DNA of 32,377 nucleotides from CAZAFD01 sp964484785. GTDB taxonomy: Bacteria > Pseudomonadota > Alphaproteobacteria > Rickettsiales > UBA1997. Positions within the stretch are counted from its first letter, which is position 1. Each line of letters starts with the position of its first letter. Location: contig CAZAFD010000009.1 in NCBI GenBank assembly GCA_964484785.1, positions 1-32,377 on the forward strand, written 5' to 3'. The position numbers and the translations under genes were made by a program. Below are positions 23,991-32,377 of the stretch, piece after piece. A model generated the notes under the pieces. That model searched no databases, was not told where the DNA came from, and saw only the letters and a list, made by a program, of their open reading frames with translations.

Positions 23991-26135
23991 CTAACAACCA
24001 CCAGATATATCAGGATTTTTAAATAAAATCCTTTCTTGGTGTTCGCCTTTTTTACCAATATTGAAACTATCTACAGGTCTATGATATCCCATCACCCTCG
24101 TCCATACTTGGGTTCTCTTATGGCAATGAGGACATTCTGGTTGCTCACCATTCAAATAACCGTGTGTTTCACATACAGAAAACACTGGAGTTATTGTAAC
24201 GTATGGAAGCTTATAATGTGTTAATACTGTTTTTACTAACTTTTTTGCTGCTTCTCCACTTGGTAATCTTTCACTCATATATAAATGTAAAACTGTGCCA
24301 CCAGTATATTTACACTGTAGGTCGTTTTGCAAATCCAAGGCCTCAAATGGATCATCTGTTAAATTAGCTGGAACTTGAGAACTATTTGTATAGTATATAT
24401 TTTCATTAGAACCAGCTTGAATAATTTGTGGATACCTTGTCTTATCAATCTTAGCAAATCTATATGTTGTAGCTTCGGCTGGAGTGGCTTCTAGATTATA
24501 TAAATTACCTGTTTCTTCTTGATATATTTTTAATCTATTTCTCATAAATTCTAGAATTTCACTAGCAAAAGCAATGCCAGTGTCTGTAGTAATATCATCC
24601 TGATCATGTGTAAAATTTCTGATCATTTCATTCATTCCATTAACACCAATAGTACTAAAATGATTTCTAAAACCTATTTTTAAATATCGTTTAGTATAAG
24701 GATATAAACCTCTCTCATATAGCTCTTGAACAAATAGTCTCTTCTTCTCTAAAGAAGATTTGGCTAAATCCATTAAATATTCTAATTTAAATAATAAAGC
24801 TTCTTTATTATCTTTACACAAGTATCCTAGTCTTGCCATATTAATCGTTACAACGCCTATAGACCCAGTCATTTCAGCCGACCCAAAAAGACCATTACCT
24901 CTTTTTAAGAGCTCTGTTAAATTTAACTGTAATCTACAACACATACTTCGTACAGCATTAGGCTTGTATGCCTCAGGATTGGGTATTAATTCGCCCTTGT
25001 CATTTTTTATATACTGACTACCTATAAAATTCTGGAAATACGAACTACCTACTATAGCTGTATTATCAAATAAAGCTTGAGCCGCTGGACTATCCCACTT
25101 AAAATCTTCTGTAATATTAACTGTAGGTATAGGAAACGTGAAGGGTTGTCCAATCTCATCACCCTGGGTCATAACATGATAATAGGCAATATCAATTAAC
25201 TCTATTTCTTTCTGAAAATCCTTGTATGTTAATTCTTCTAAAGAATTTACACCTCTCTTTTTGGCTTCGGCCAATAATTCTTCATCCTGAACACCTTTAA
25301 ATAAATGTACATCCCGGCAGGTTGGAATATGATCTCTTAAGTCCTGTGGAACAGTAAAGTCTAGGGTAATATTAGTGAATGGTGATTGTCCCCATCTTGC
25401 TGGAACATTTAAGTTATACACAAAACTCATTATGGCCTCTTTAACTTCGGCATAATTCATTTTATCCTTAAAAACATACGGTGCTAAATATGTATCAAAA
25501 CTGCTAAAGGCCTGAGCGCCTGCCCATTCCGACTGTAAGATACCTAAAAAATTTGCCATTTGTCCCAAGGCAGATCTTAAATGTCTTGGAGGTTTAGCTG
25601 ATACTCTACCCCTTACACCATTAAAACCTTCATTTAAAAGTGCTCTTAAGGACCAACCAGCACAATAAGCTGTTAAACAATCTAAGTCATGTATATGGTA
25701 ATCACCTTCTCTATGGGCCTTACCTTCTTCTTCAGAATAAACACTATCTAACCAATAATTAGCAATCAGCTTTCCTGAAATATTATTTACCAAACCAGCA
25801 TTACTATAACCAGAGTTAGCATTAGCATTTATTCTCCAATCTTCTTTACCAATGTATTCTTGTATAGTATTTCTCGAACTTACTTTAGTATCTCTTGTCT
25901 CTTGATTTTCTTTAATGCTTATCTTTAAATATTCTTCTAACGTATCAGCTAGCTTTTCCTCTACAAAAACATCTTTAATAGCTTCTTCAATTGAAGAAAG
26001 ATATTTATCAGGATTTTTCAAGATTTTTTCTTCTAATTTTTTGTAGAATCGCGAAATGGATCCCTCGCCAATCTTCTTAAAAGCAACAGCTAATCGTGTC
26101 TTCAAAACCGAAGAAATATATACACTTTTATTCAT
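23991..26135 (-). CDS. nrdD: anaerobic ribonucleoside-triphosphate reductase
   Basis: A 714-residue class III reductase making dNTPs without oxygen through a glycyl radical. The radical site reads RVMGYHRP with Gly683. Before it, the zinc group has C655, H658, C668 and C671 (CETHG then CPHC). The active-site cysteine region is RSMCCRLQL (C399/C400). The barrel core is recognisable (GDYHIHDLD, PSRW-like PARWGQSPFTN, GYSNAGL). The first 85 residues are helical and do not show a convincing ATP-cone, so allosteric activity control may differ. The activating enzyme NrdG, often adjacent, is not found in this window. The ATG at 26135 lies about 20 bases from an AAGGA. It is convergent with the pilin gene. 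Confidence 0.94.
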   Translation of the reverse strand: MNKSVYISSVLKTRLAVAFKKIGEGSISRFYKKLEEKILKNPDKYLSSIEEAIKDVFVEEKLADTLEEYLKISIKENQETRDTKVSSRNTIQEYIGKEDWRINANANSGYSNAGLVNNISGKLIANYWLDSVYSEEEGKAHREGDYHIHDLDCLTAYCAGWSLRALLNEGFNGVRGRVSAKPPRHLRSALGQMANFLGILQSEWAGAQAFSSFDTYLAPYVFKDKMNYAEVKEAIMSFVYNLNVPARWGQSPFTNITLDFTVPQDLRDHIPTCRDVHLFKGVQDEELLAEAKKRGVNSLEELTYKDFQKEIELIDIAYYHVMTQGDEIGQPFTFPIPTVNITEDFKWDSPAAQALFDNTAIVGSSYFQNFIGSQYIKNDKGELIPNPEAYKPNAVRSMCCRLQLNLTELLKRGNGLFGSAEMTGSIGVVTINMARLGYLCKDNKEALLFKLEYLMDLAKSSLEKKRLFVQELYERGLYPYTKRYLKIGFRNHFSTIGVNGMNEMIRNFTHDQDDITTDTGIAFASEILEFMRNRLKIYQEETGNLYNLEATPAEATTYRFAKIDKTRYPQIIQAGSNENIYYTNSSQVPANLTDDPFEALDLQNDLQCKYTGGTVLHLYMSERLPSGEAAKKLVKTVLTHYKLPYVTITPVFSVCETHGYLNGEQPECPHCHKRTQVWTRVMGYHRPVDSFNIGKKGEHQERILFKNPDISGGC

Positions 26136-26331
26136 AAAAAACTTAAATAATTTTGTTCCTTAAAAATTCCATATCCTATAATACTACAATATATTGTTAT
26201 GTCAATAAGATTGACCACAAAATATAGTATAAATTTATATCCACTATTTGTTGGCCTTTTGTGTTAAAAAACTCTCGGTAAAGAATCATACCAAAAAAGT
26301 TTATTAAACAAATAATTACTTAATATTATTG
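26136..26331. other. intergenic spacer between dacA-like gene and nrdD
   Basis: These 196 AT-rich bases must hold the nrdD promoter (minus strand), but I cannot pick a convincing one. No ORF seen. Confidence 0.4.
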
Positions 26332-27462
26332 TCATGAAACTAAATCTTTTAAAAATAACAAAATAATATTTATGATTTTTTTAAATGGGCCAACATAAGA
26401 AACACCATTCTTGGCATATAACTCATAAGTAGTAACTTTATCGCCATCAGTTATTTTAATATAACCAACCACTTGATCTTTTACAATAGGTAAATCTAGC
26501 TTATATTTATATATCTTCTCTATAACAAGTTTATTAAGTCTATCCAACTTTGTTGGATAGACTATATCTTGTTTAGTATATACGTTCACAAAACTAACAT
26601 CTCCCCATAAAATATCTAAAGAATCTATAATTTCATCTTTCTTATATAGATCTACATATCCATATAAAGAATAACCATAATTAAGTAGTTTTCTGCTCTC
26701 CTTCCCAACTTCTCTCTCGCTTTTTAAACCATTAACAACAGCTATAAACCTTTGACCCTTTCTTAAAGCAGAACTGGCTAAGGCATAACCTCCGCTATTT
26801 GTATGACCCGTTTTTATACCGTCTGCACCAGGATAGTCTTTAAGAAGAGGATTATTATTTCTTTGAGTAATTTTATTATATTCTAGAAATTGTGTATTAA
26901 AAAACATGTTATAATAATCACCATGATTTTTAATTAAATGATAACTCAAGACAGCCGTATCATAAACAGACATATAGTGATCATCGTCAGGTAAACCATT
27001 AACATTCGCAAAATGTGTATTTCTAAGACCCAATTCTCTAGCCTTATTGTTCATTCTTTCAACAAATTTATCAATCGTGCCCAAACTACCTTCAGCCAAG
27101 ACAACTGCTGCATCATTACCAGAAATAGCTAATAACCCCAATAATAAATCATGCACCTTTACCTTCTTGTCTGGTGCCAAGAACATCCTAGATCCTTCTT
27201 GTCTCCAAGCTCTCACGCTAGTCTTAAAAGTATCTGTAAGCTTTATTTTTCCCTCATCCAATAAGTCAAAAATAATATAAGCCGTCATTATCTTAGTCAT
27301 AGATGACGGTGGTACTCTTTTATGCATATTCTCAGTACCATATAGTATCTCAAAATTATTATAGTTTAATAAAACTGCATATGGCGCCTGGGCTTCAAAA
27401 GACCATAATTCCCTTACAAAAATAGAAAAAAATACAAACAAAAATATTGTTATAAATCTCAT
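26332..27462 (-). CDS. D-alanyl-D-alanine carboxypeptidase (PBP5/6 type)
   Basis: A 376-residue low-molecular-weight penicillin-binding protein that trims the terminal D-Ala from peptidoglycan stem peptides in the periplasm. A signal peptide occupies residues 1 to about 25 (RFITIFLFVFFSIFV core). The three active-site motifs are S54-M-T-K57, S114-G-N116 and K217-T-G219. A PBP5-like beta domain follows, and the last 20 residues (FKKIINIILLFLKDLV) form the expected amphipathic membrane-anchoring helix. The length is close to the family norm. It is divergent from yidC with only 64 bases between, so their promoters overlap. No Shine-Dalgarno site before the ATG. Confidence 0.93.
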   Translation of the reverse strand: MRFITIFLFVFFSIFVRELWSFEAQAPYAVLLNYNNFEILYGTENMHKRVPPSSMTKIMTAYIIFDLLDEGKIKLTDTFKTSVRAWRQEGSRMFLAPDKKVKVHDLLLGLLAISGNDAAVVLAEGSLGTIDKFVERMNNKARELGLRNTHFANVNGLPDDDHYMSVYDTAVLSYHLIKNHGDYYNMFFNTQFLEYNKITQRNNNPLLKDYPGADGIKTGHTNSGGYALASSALRKGQRFIAVVNGLKSEREVGKESRKLLNYGYSLYGYVDLYKKDEIIDSLDILWGDVSFVNVYTKQDIVYPTKLDRLNKLVIEKIYKYKLDLPIVKDQVVGYIKITDGDKVTTYELYAKNGVSYVGPFKKIINIILLFLKDLVS

Positions 27463-27526
27463 TCAGAAACTAGACTTTTTTAAATTAAACTCTATGATTT
27501 AGCTACTTTATTAAAAGATTTTTAGA

Positions 27527-29140
27527 ATGTCCCAAAAGATTATAGCAAAGAAAATATTAATAGCAATAATTTTATCATTAATATTTTTAACACTATGGAA
27601 TCTCCTGGTTATAAAACCTATAGCAGAAAAGCAAAGAAAAAATAAAGATGCTATTGCAGAAGTAGAAAACTTAGAAAAAGGTAGACATAATTACAATGAT
27701 AAGGATATAAAAGAAGAAATTATTCCAATAGAGAATGCCAATATACTTGGTGATATTAGTACGCGTGGTCTTACGCTAGATAATATCTATCTAAAGAAAT
27801 ATAAAAAAGAACTCAATTCTACAGATTTTGTAAGATTACTTAGTAAAGATTATTTTATAAACTTTGGATGGCTCGGTATGAATATCCGAACACCAAATAG
27901 AGATACTATATGGAAAGCTGAAGGACATGAACTTGCTAAAGATAAGCCGCTTACACTCACTTACGATAATCAAGAAGGTCTAATATTTAAGGTAACATTA
28001 TCTATTGATGACAAATACATGTTTTTTGTTAAACAGTCAGTAACAAACAATGCCACAGAAAATCTATATATTCGACCCTTTGCCCAGATTCAGAAAAAAA
28101 CTAATAACAAAAGAGATGATTTAAATAATTTACAGATAATGGGAATTTTAGACAATAAGTTCCATCAGATAAAATCAAAAAGACTTAAGTCTAAAAATAT
28201 GGAATTTGACTCTGTCAAATGGTTCACCTTAGGAGAAAAGTATTGGGCAACAGCTATAATTAATAGAAATACATTTGAAACAAAGGCTAACCTCTTAAAA
28301 GTTAATGAATTATATAAAGCACAATACATAGCAAGTAGTGATCTTGTTATAAAACCAGGCCAAACTTATGAAACACAAATAGATATCTTTACAGGAGCCA
28401 AAGAACTCAAACTTTTAGATAACTATGAAAATACTTTAAATATACCGTCCTTCGATAGAATTGTAGATTTTGGTATGTTTTACATAATATCCAGACCGCT
28501 ATATGTAATTTTAATGTTCTTTAACAAATTTTTGAAGAATTTTGGTTTATCTATTTTAACATTAACAGTTATTGTTAAATTATTATTATATCCAAGCACC
28601 AAAAAATCTTTTTTAGCAATGGATAAGATTAAAAAAATTCAACCAAAAATTGCAGCTTTACAAAATCAATATAAAAACGACAAGATATTGCTTAACCAAA
28701 AATTAATGAAATTATATAAAGATAATAACATTAATCCTATCTCCAGTATTTTGCCAATGTTTATGCAATTACCTGTCTTTATAGCTCTTTATAAAGTATT
28801 TTCTGTAGCAATAGGTATGCGTCATTCGGCCTTCTTAGGTTATATAAAAGACCTATCAGCACCAGATACTACAAATATATTAAATTTATTTGGTCTGATA
28901 CCATTAAAAATGAACTTAAGAATAGGTATATTGCCATTTTTAACTGCCCTTACTATGATGTTACAACAAAAATTAAACGAAAATGCCGATCCAGATAAAA
29001 ACTACAATGCCAACACTAAGTATATGCCATTAATATTTTTAATAGTATTTTCTGGTTTACCAAGCGGATTACTTCTATACTGGGTATTTAGTAATATAAT
29101 TACTATTATTCAACAAATTTTAATAAATAAACAAAAATAA
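27527..29140 (+). CDS. yidC: membrane protein insertase YidC
   Basis: A 537-residue YidC of the Gram-negative type. It has one N-terminal membrane helix (about residues 9-31), a large periplasmic beta domain (about 40-300) and the conserved insertase core in the last 210 residues. Visible core motifs are FGLSILTLTVIVKLLLYP, the cytoplasmic hairpin with KIKKIQPKIAALQNQY, MLQLPVF-like MFMQLPVFIALY, and the closing GLLLYWVFSNIITIIQQ. It inserts and folds inner-membrane proteins alone or with SecYEG. The usual neighbours rpmH and rnpA are not here. It is followed by a hairpin shared with the convergent ssb. Confidence 0.95.
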   Translation: MSQKIIAKKILIAIILSLIFLTLWNLLVIKPIAEKQRKNKDAIAEVENLEKGRHNYNDKDIKEEIIPIENANILGDISTRGLTLDNIYLKKYKKELNSTDFVRLLSKDYFINFGWLGMNIRTPNRDTIWKAEGHELAKDKPLTLTYDNQEGLIFKVTLSIDDKYMFFVKQSVTNNATENLYIRPFAQIQKKTNNKRDDLNNLQIMGILDNKFHQIKSKRLKSKNMEFDSVKWFTLGEKYWATAIINRNTFETKANLLKVNELYKAQYIASSDLVIKPGQTYETQIDIFTGAKELKLLDNYENTLNIPSFDRIVDFGMFYIISRPLYVILMFFNKFLKNFGLSILTLTVIVKLLLYPSTKKSFLAMDKIKKIQPKIAALQNQYKNDKILLNQKLMKLYKDNNINPISSILPMFMQLPVFIALYKVFSVAIGMRHSAFLGYIKDLSAPDTTNILNLFGLIPLKMNLRIGILPFLTALTMMLQQKLNENADPDKNYNANTKYMPLIFLIVFSGLPSGLLLYWVFSNIITIIQQILINKQK

Positions 29141-29161
29141 AGAACAAACTCACTTAATGAA

Positions 29162-29187
29162 AAATTCCAGCCAAACGGCTGGAATTT
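29162..29187. terminator. terminator between yidC and ssb
   Basis: AAATTCCAGCC (29162-29172) pairs perfectly with GGCTGGAATTT (29177-29187) around AAAC. On the minus strand the stem ends in a T-run, so it is a good terminator for ssb. On the plus strand the tail is weaker, but it should still serve yidC. Confidence 0.8.
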
Positions 29188-29211
29188 CTACTATAATTAA
29201 TTTAATATTAA

Positions 29212-29703
29212 CTAAAAAGGAATATCATCATTTACAACTTCTTCTATAAAGCTATCACCTTGTCTATCATTAGAACCATGTTTCGCATTGGCACTATCTT
29301 CTAACCCACTACCATAGTATCCATCATCAAAGCCGTTACCACCAGAAGGAACAGATGTTTTATTATCTAGCAATTGCAATGTACAATTAAAACCTTGTAA
29401 GATAACTTCTGTTACTTGTTTCTCTATACCTTGATTGTCAACCCATTTTCTATTTTGTAACGTACCTTCAATATATAACTTTGCACCTTTCTTTACAAAA
29501 TTCTTAGTTATACCAACCAAACCCGGTGTATAGATAACAATCCTATGCCATTCAGTCTTATCTTTTCTTTCTCCGGTACTTTTATCTCTCCATACATCGG
29601 TTGTAGCCAAAGTAAATAGAGCAACTTCATTACCATTATTCATAGTTCTTATTTCTGGGTCTCTGCCGACATTACCTATAAGAATTACTTTGTTTAGTGC
29701 CAT
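29212..29703 (-). CDS. ssb: single-stranded DNA-binding protein
   Basis: A 163-residue SSB. The OB-fold runs from MALNKVILIGNVGRDPE to about residue 110, with the usual aromatic contacts (W39, W53, W88 region). A Gly/Ser-rich linker follows, and the acidic tip DDIPF recruits repair and replication partners. It forms tetramers on single-stranded DNA. The start is the ATG at 29703 with a likely promoter 30-60 bases upstream. It is convergent with yidC. Confidence 0.97.
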   Translation of the reverse strand: MALNKVILIGNVGRDPEIRTMNNGNEVALFTLATTDVWRDKSTGERKDKTEWHRIVIYTPGLVGITKNFVKKGAKLYIEGTLQNRKWVDNQGIEKQVTEVILQGFNCTLQLLDNKTSVPSGGNGFDDGYYGSGLEDSANAKHGSNDRQGDSFIEEVVNDDIPF

Positions 29704-29733
29704 TTCTCTAAAATTTATTCAGTATTGCCCAAG

Positions 29734-29761
29734 ATTCTAGGAATAACAATTAAAAAATCAA
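29734..29761 (-). promoter_or_regulatory. promoter of ssb
   Basis: On the minus strand TTGATT (29761-29756) and TAGAAT (29739-29734) are separated by 16 bases. A start near 29727 would give a leader of about 24 bases. Confidence 0.45.
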
Positions 29762-30054
29762 TAATACCTAATATCCTGGCTATATTTAATTATTATATTC
29801 TTTTGTTGTGACAAGCAAAAAATCTAAGGATAGGACGTTGTTGTAAAAAATAAATTATACTATATACATCTATCATAAAGAGAGATGCGTCTTGGTATGT
29901 AGGATAACATTATTATGCCCAGGACCCATCATATAAATTAATAACGATTAAATCTAAGCATGATAGAACACGGCTTCCAAAAATTAACTTTCCAAAAATC
30001 AAACTCCTCTACTTTTAACTACATGGTTTCGTTATTAAATAGGCTTATAATAAT

Positions 30055-30070
30055 AAAAAAAAAGGGGGGG
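30055..30070. repeat. A9G7 homopolymer tract
   Basis: Nine A are followed directly by seven G. A G7 run is rare in DNA this AT-rich. It lies about 155 bases upstream of the glycosyltransferase start, so length changes could alter promoter spacing; no promoter elements are clear around it. Confidence 0.95.
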
Positions 30071-30225
30071 ACAAGAATTTTTACTAAAACACAGGGCCTC
30101 TGGAGCTAGACCCAATACCACATCACATTATAGTAAAAATATTACTCAAAGCTGCATATCCCACAAAATAATCGCCGTCATCCTAAAGAAACTAGTAAAT
30201 AACAACAAAGGGAGGTAATTATTAA

Positions 30226-31244
30226 ATGACAAAAATTTCTGTAATATTACCCATATATAATACTTCTAAATATTTACGACAGTGTTTAGATAGTATAGTA
30301 AATCAAACATTAAAAGACATAGAAATAATATGCATTGATGACGGTTCAACAGATAATTCTTTAGACATAGTAAAAGAATATACTGCCAAAGATCCTAGAG
30401 TTAAATTTCTAACACAGCCAAATCAAGGGCAAGGAGTAGCAAGAAATAAGGGTATAGACCTTGCTGAAGGTGAATATATAGGTTTTGTAGATACAGATGA
30501 CTGGATCGAGTTAAATATGTACCAAAAAATGTACACAACCGCAATCGAAAATAATTGCGATCTGGTTTTTTGTAACTACGAAAGGTTTTATGAAAAATCT
30601 AAAAAACGAGCAATAGCAAATAAGTTTAGCGAATACGGAATAAACATCGCGCCATACAAAGTGTTTTCCTGGAAAGACTTAAAAAATAAGGTTTTTGAAA
30701 ATATTCCATATGCCCCCTGGAATAAGATAATAAAAAAGAGTTAATTACTTCAAATAACTTGAAATTTTCAACAAATCGTATGTTAGGCGAGGATAGAATC
30801 TTTAGTATTGGAGCGTTATTGTACAGTAAAAGCTGTATTTATATGAATGATATAATGTACCATTATCTCATTCATCCATTCTCTAGTACGGCAATTTTAC
30901 CGTTATATACACAAATCTTAATTGATGAAGTTCATGAAATATTAACAAAATTAAATTTGCATGATTTTTTATTTGATGAATTTGAAACTTTTAAAAAAAA
31001 TTTATTTGTAGATGATTACAATAGAGAATATAACGAAACTAAAAAGAAAAAAATTGTAAAGAAGGCAAAAAATAATCTCAATAAAGTTAACTGGCTCATA
31101 TTTAAAAAAGAAGTTATATCAAATAACATTCCAAAAAATATATTTTCAATACAGAACAAATATTATTTTGCATTACAAATAAAAGTAAAAGTTTTAACAA
31201 TATTTGGTTTTAGTTTTATAATTAAAAAATGTCATTTAAGATGA
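30226..31244 (+). pseudogene. GT2 family glycosyltransferase, broken by frameshift
   Basis: The first frame (30226-30744) gives the GT-A half of a family 2 glycosyltransferase: ISVILPIYNTSKYL, CIDDGSTDNS, the acceptor-side ARNKGIDLA and the metal-binding VDTDDW. It stops after YAPWNKIIKKS. The second frame, usable to 31244, continues exactly as family members do (LKFSTNRMLGEDRIF and a helical C-terminus). One extra A in the A6 run (30732-30737) would read KKELITSNNLKF and join both into about 340 residues that would add a sugar to a surface polysaccharide. The ATG has a strong GGGAGG. The second part could start at TTG 30759 only as a fragment without the catalytic half. Its stop overlaps the next gene by 4 nt. 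Confidence 0.8.
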
Positions 31245-32377
31245 ATTTTAAATTAATAAGTTTTTTGTTTGCTTGGATCTTCCCTACAAAACAAGATAGA
31301 AGAATCTTTAGAAATTTATGTCGCGCAATTGAAAAGAGGAAGCTAATACCAAAGATTTATAAAAACTACGACAATAGAATTCAATATCTCAGACAAAAAA
31401 TTAAAAATAACAAGAAAATTAATGTTATTTTTCTGAGTTCAACGCCAGCTAAATGGCCCTATATACATTTGTATAAACTTTTTAATAATGATAGAAGATT
31501 CGATGTTAAAGTTCTGATAACTGTGTATGATTTCTATTTAAAGAATAAATACCCAAATATTGACCACGGAAAACTTGCAGAAGAAAACCTTTTATATTTT
31601 AAGGATAGAGGATGCAATGCAAGTTATGCTTTTGATATTGTAAAGAACAAACATATTGATTTAAAACAATTCAATCCAGATATAGTTTTTTATGAACAAC
31701 CATGGGGTTTAGCATCACAATATCTACCCTATCTTGTATCAGAATATGCATTAACATTTTACAGTTCCTATGGAGCACAAATTACAAATGGTTCTAATGA
31801 ATATTCCGAAGATCTATATAATACTGTTTATCAATATTATATTGATAACCCTTATATTAAAGATTTTCTAGTCAATAAACACAATTATTCACCAGATCAT
31901 CTCAATATATCTGGACATCCAAAACTAGACGCATATTTAAAGCCGGTAAATCTGTCCAATCAAATATGGAACACAAACAAAAAGAGAATCATTTGGGCTC
32001 CTCATCATTCTTTTCTCGAAAACTCTACACTAAAATTTGGTACATTCGACTGGAATTATGAGTTTATGTATAATTTCGCAAAGGAACATACAGAATATGA
32101 ATTTGTTTTCAAACCACATCCCGAACTCAAAAGAACAATTGTGCAAGAAGGTTTCATGACACAAGAAGTAGTCGAGAATTATTGGAGCTCGTGGCAAAAC
32201 CTATCCAACGCAAAAATATATGAGAAAAGCGATTATTTTGATATGTTCAGAACCTCTGATTTATTAGTAACAGACTGTAATTCATTCTTATATGAATACT
32301 TACCCAGCGAAAAACCTGTGATTCACCTACTCAACACACATTCTGTAGGACATAATGAGTTTGGTCAAAAAATAATT
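31241..32377 (+). CDS. CDP-glycerol glycerophosphotransferase-like protein, partial
   Basis: An open frame of 379 codons from ATG 31241 runs to the window end without a stop. It resembles the CDP-glycerol/CDP-ribitol phosphotransferase group with a GT-B-like fold: INVIFLSSTPAKW in the first half, FNPDIVFYEQPWG, a conserved ISGHPKLDAYL, IIWAPHHSF, FVFKPHPELK and the nucleotide-side LLVTDCNSFLYEYLPSEKPV. It would transfer a polyol phosphate or related unit during surface-polymer assembly, with the CDP-polyol perhaps supplied by the operon at 3344-5736. Its ATG overlaps the stop of the GT2 gene by 4 nt (ATGA), so both belong to one operon. Confidence 0.8.
   Translation, partial: MNFKLISFLFAWIFPTKQDRRIFRNLCRAIEKRKLIPKIYKNYDNRIQYLRQKIKNNKKINVIFLSSTPAKWPYIHLYKLFNNDRRFDVKVLITVYDFYLKNKYPNIDHGKLAEENLLYFKDRGCNASYAFDIVKNKHIDLKQFNPDIVFYEQPWGLASQYLPYLVSEYALTFYSSYGAQITNGSNEYSEDLYNTVYQYYIDNPYIKDFLVNKHNYSPDHLNISGHPKLDAYLKPVNLSNQIWNTNKKRIIWAPHHSFLENSTLKFGTFDWNYEFMYNFAKEHTEYEFVFKPHPELKRTIVQEGFMTQEVVENYWSSWQNLSNAKIYEKSDYFDMFRTSDLLVTDCNSFLYEYLPSEKPVIHLLNTHSVGHNEFGQKII

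Larger units (their letters stand above)
29704..30225. other. intergenic region before surface-polymer genes
   Basis: These 522 bases hold the ssb promoter on one side and an A9G7 tract (30055-30070) in the middle. I see no ORF, RNA gene or decayed gene. A strong GGGAGG (30211-30216) precedes the glycosyltransferase start at 30226. Confidence 0.5.

Noticed and set aside
24036..25017. Plus-strand frames inside nrdD
   Set aside because: These are shadows of the intact nrdD gene, short and without ribosome sites or family similarity.

Overview
The window is AT-rich bacterial DNA. It most likely comes from the chromosome of a Gram-negative, host-associated or gut-type bacterium able to grow without oxygen. 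Gram-negative character is suggested by a full-length YidC with a large periplasmic domain, a type IV/II pilin-like protein and a YbgC thioesterase next to RuvA. Anaerobic capacity is suggested by a class III (glycyl radical) ribonucleotide reductase, NrdD. The ybgC-ruvA pairing and the pilin style would fit a low-GC alphaproteobacterium (gut RF32-like or Rickettsiales-like), but I hold that placement with only moderate-to-low confidence. Few core genes have a strong Shine-Dalgarno site.

Left part (1-7024, mostly minus strand) is accessory. It starts with four perfect 18-bp tandem repeats and a 17-bp hairpin at the window edge. A small redox-type group follows: a broken carboxymuconolactone decarboxylase-cupin gene, a flavodoxin-family oxidoreductase and a DUF3737 beta-helix protein. 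Next is a tight four-gene operon for a CDP-polyol and its transfer to a surface polymer: CDP-glycerol/ribitol phosphotransferase, TarI/IspD-like cytidylyltransferase, GatD-like polyol-phosphate dehydrogenase and ribulose-phosphate 3-epimerase. The transferase is split by a frameshift in an A10 run.

Middle (7333-15141). A secreted all-helical protein of unknown function (447 aa) with degenerate internal repeats is followed by about 690 gene-free bases and tRNA-Lys(CTT) on the minus strand. A plus-strand run comes next: ybgC, ruvA, an ASCH-domain protein, a HAM1/ITPA-like NTP pyrophosphatase, an unusual radical SAM protein with a C-x4-C-x2-C cluster motif, a fused P-loop dNMP kinase-like / HAD pyrimidine-nucleotidase-like protein, and a two-cysteine Asp/Glu-racemase/maleate-isomerase-like protein overlapping it by 4 nt. 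From the ASCH gene to the racemase this looks like a nucleotide- or nucleoside-linked cassette that I do not recognise as a described system. It is the best candidate for something new here.

Right part (15375-29703) is mostly core: cysS and xseA (minus), typA/bipA and polA (plus; the proofreading residues of PolA look lost), a pilin-like gene whose start region contains an (AG)11 repeat, nrdD and a D,D-carboxypeptidase (minus), yidC (plus) and ssb (minus). Rho-independent-type hairpins sit between the convergent pairs pilin/nrdD and yidC/ssb. The right end (30226-32377) returns to surface-polymer genes: a GT2 glycosyltransferase broken by a one-base shift in an A6 run, and a CDP-glycerol glycerophosphotransferase-like gene that runs off the window. 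Frameshifts in A-tracts of two surface-polymer genes, plus the dinucleotide repeat in the pilin, suggest switching of surface structures, though ordinary decay or assembly errors could explain the A-tract cases.
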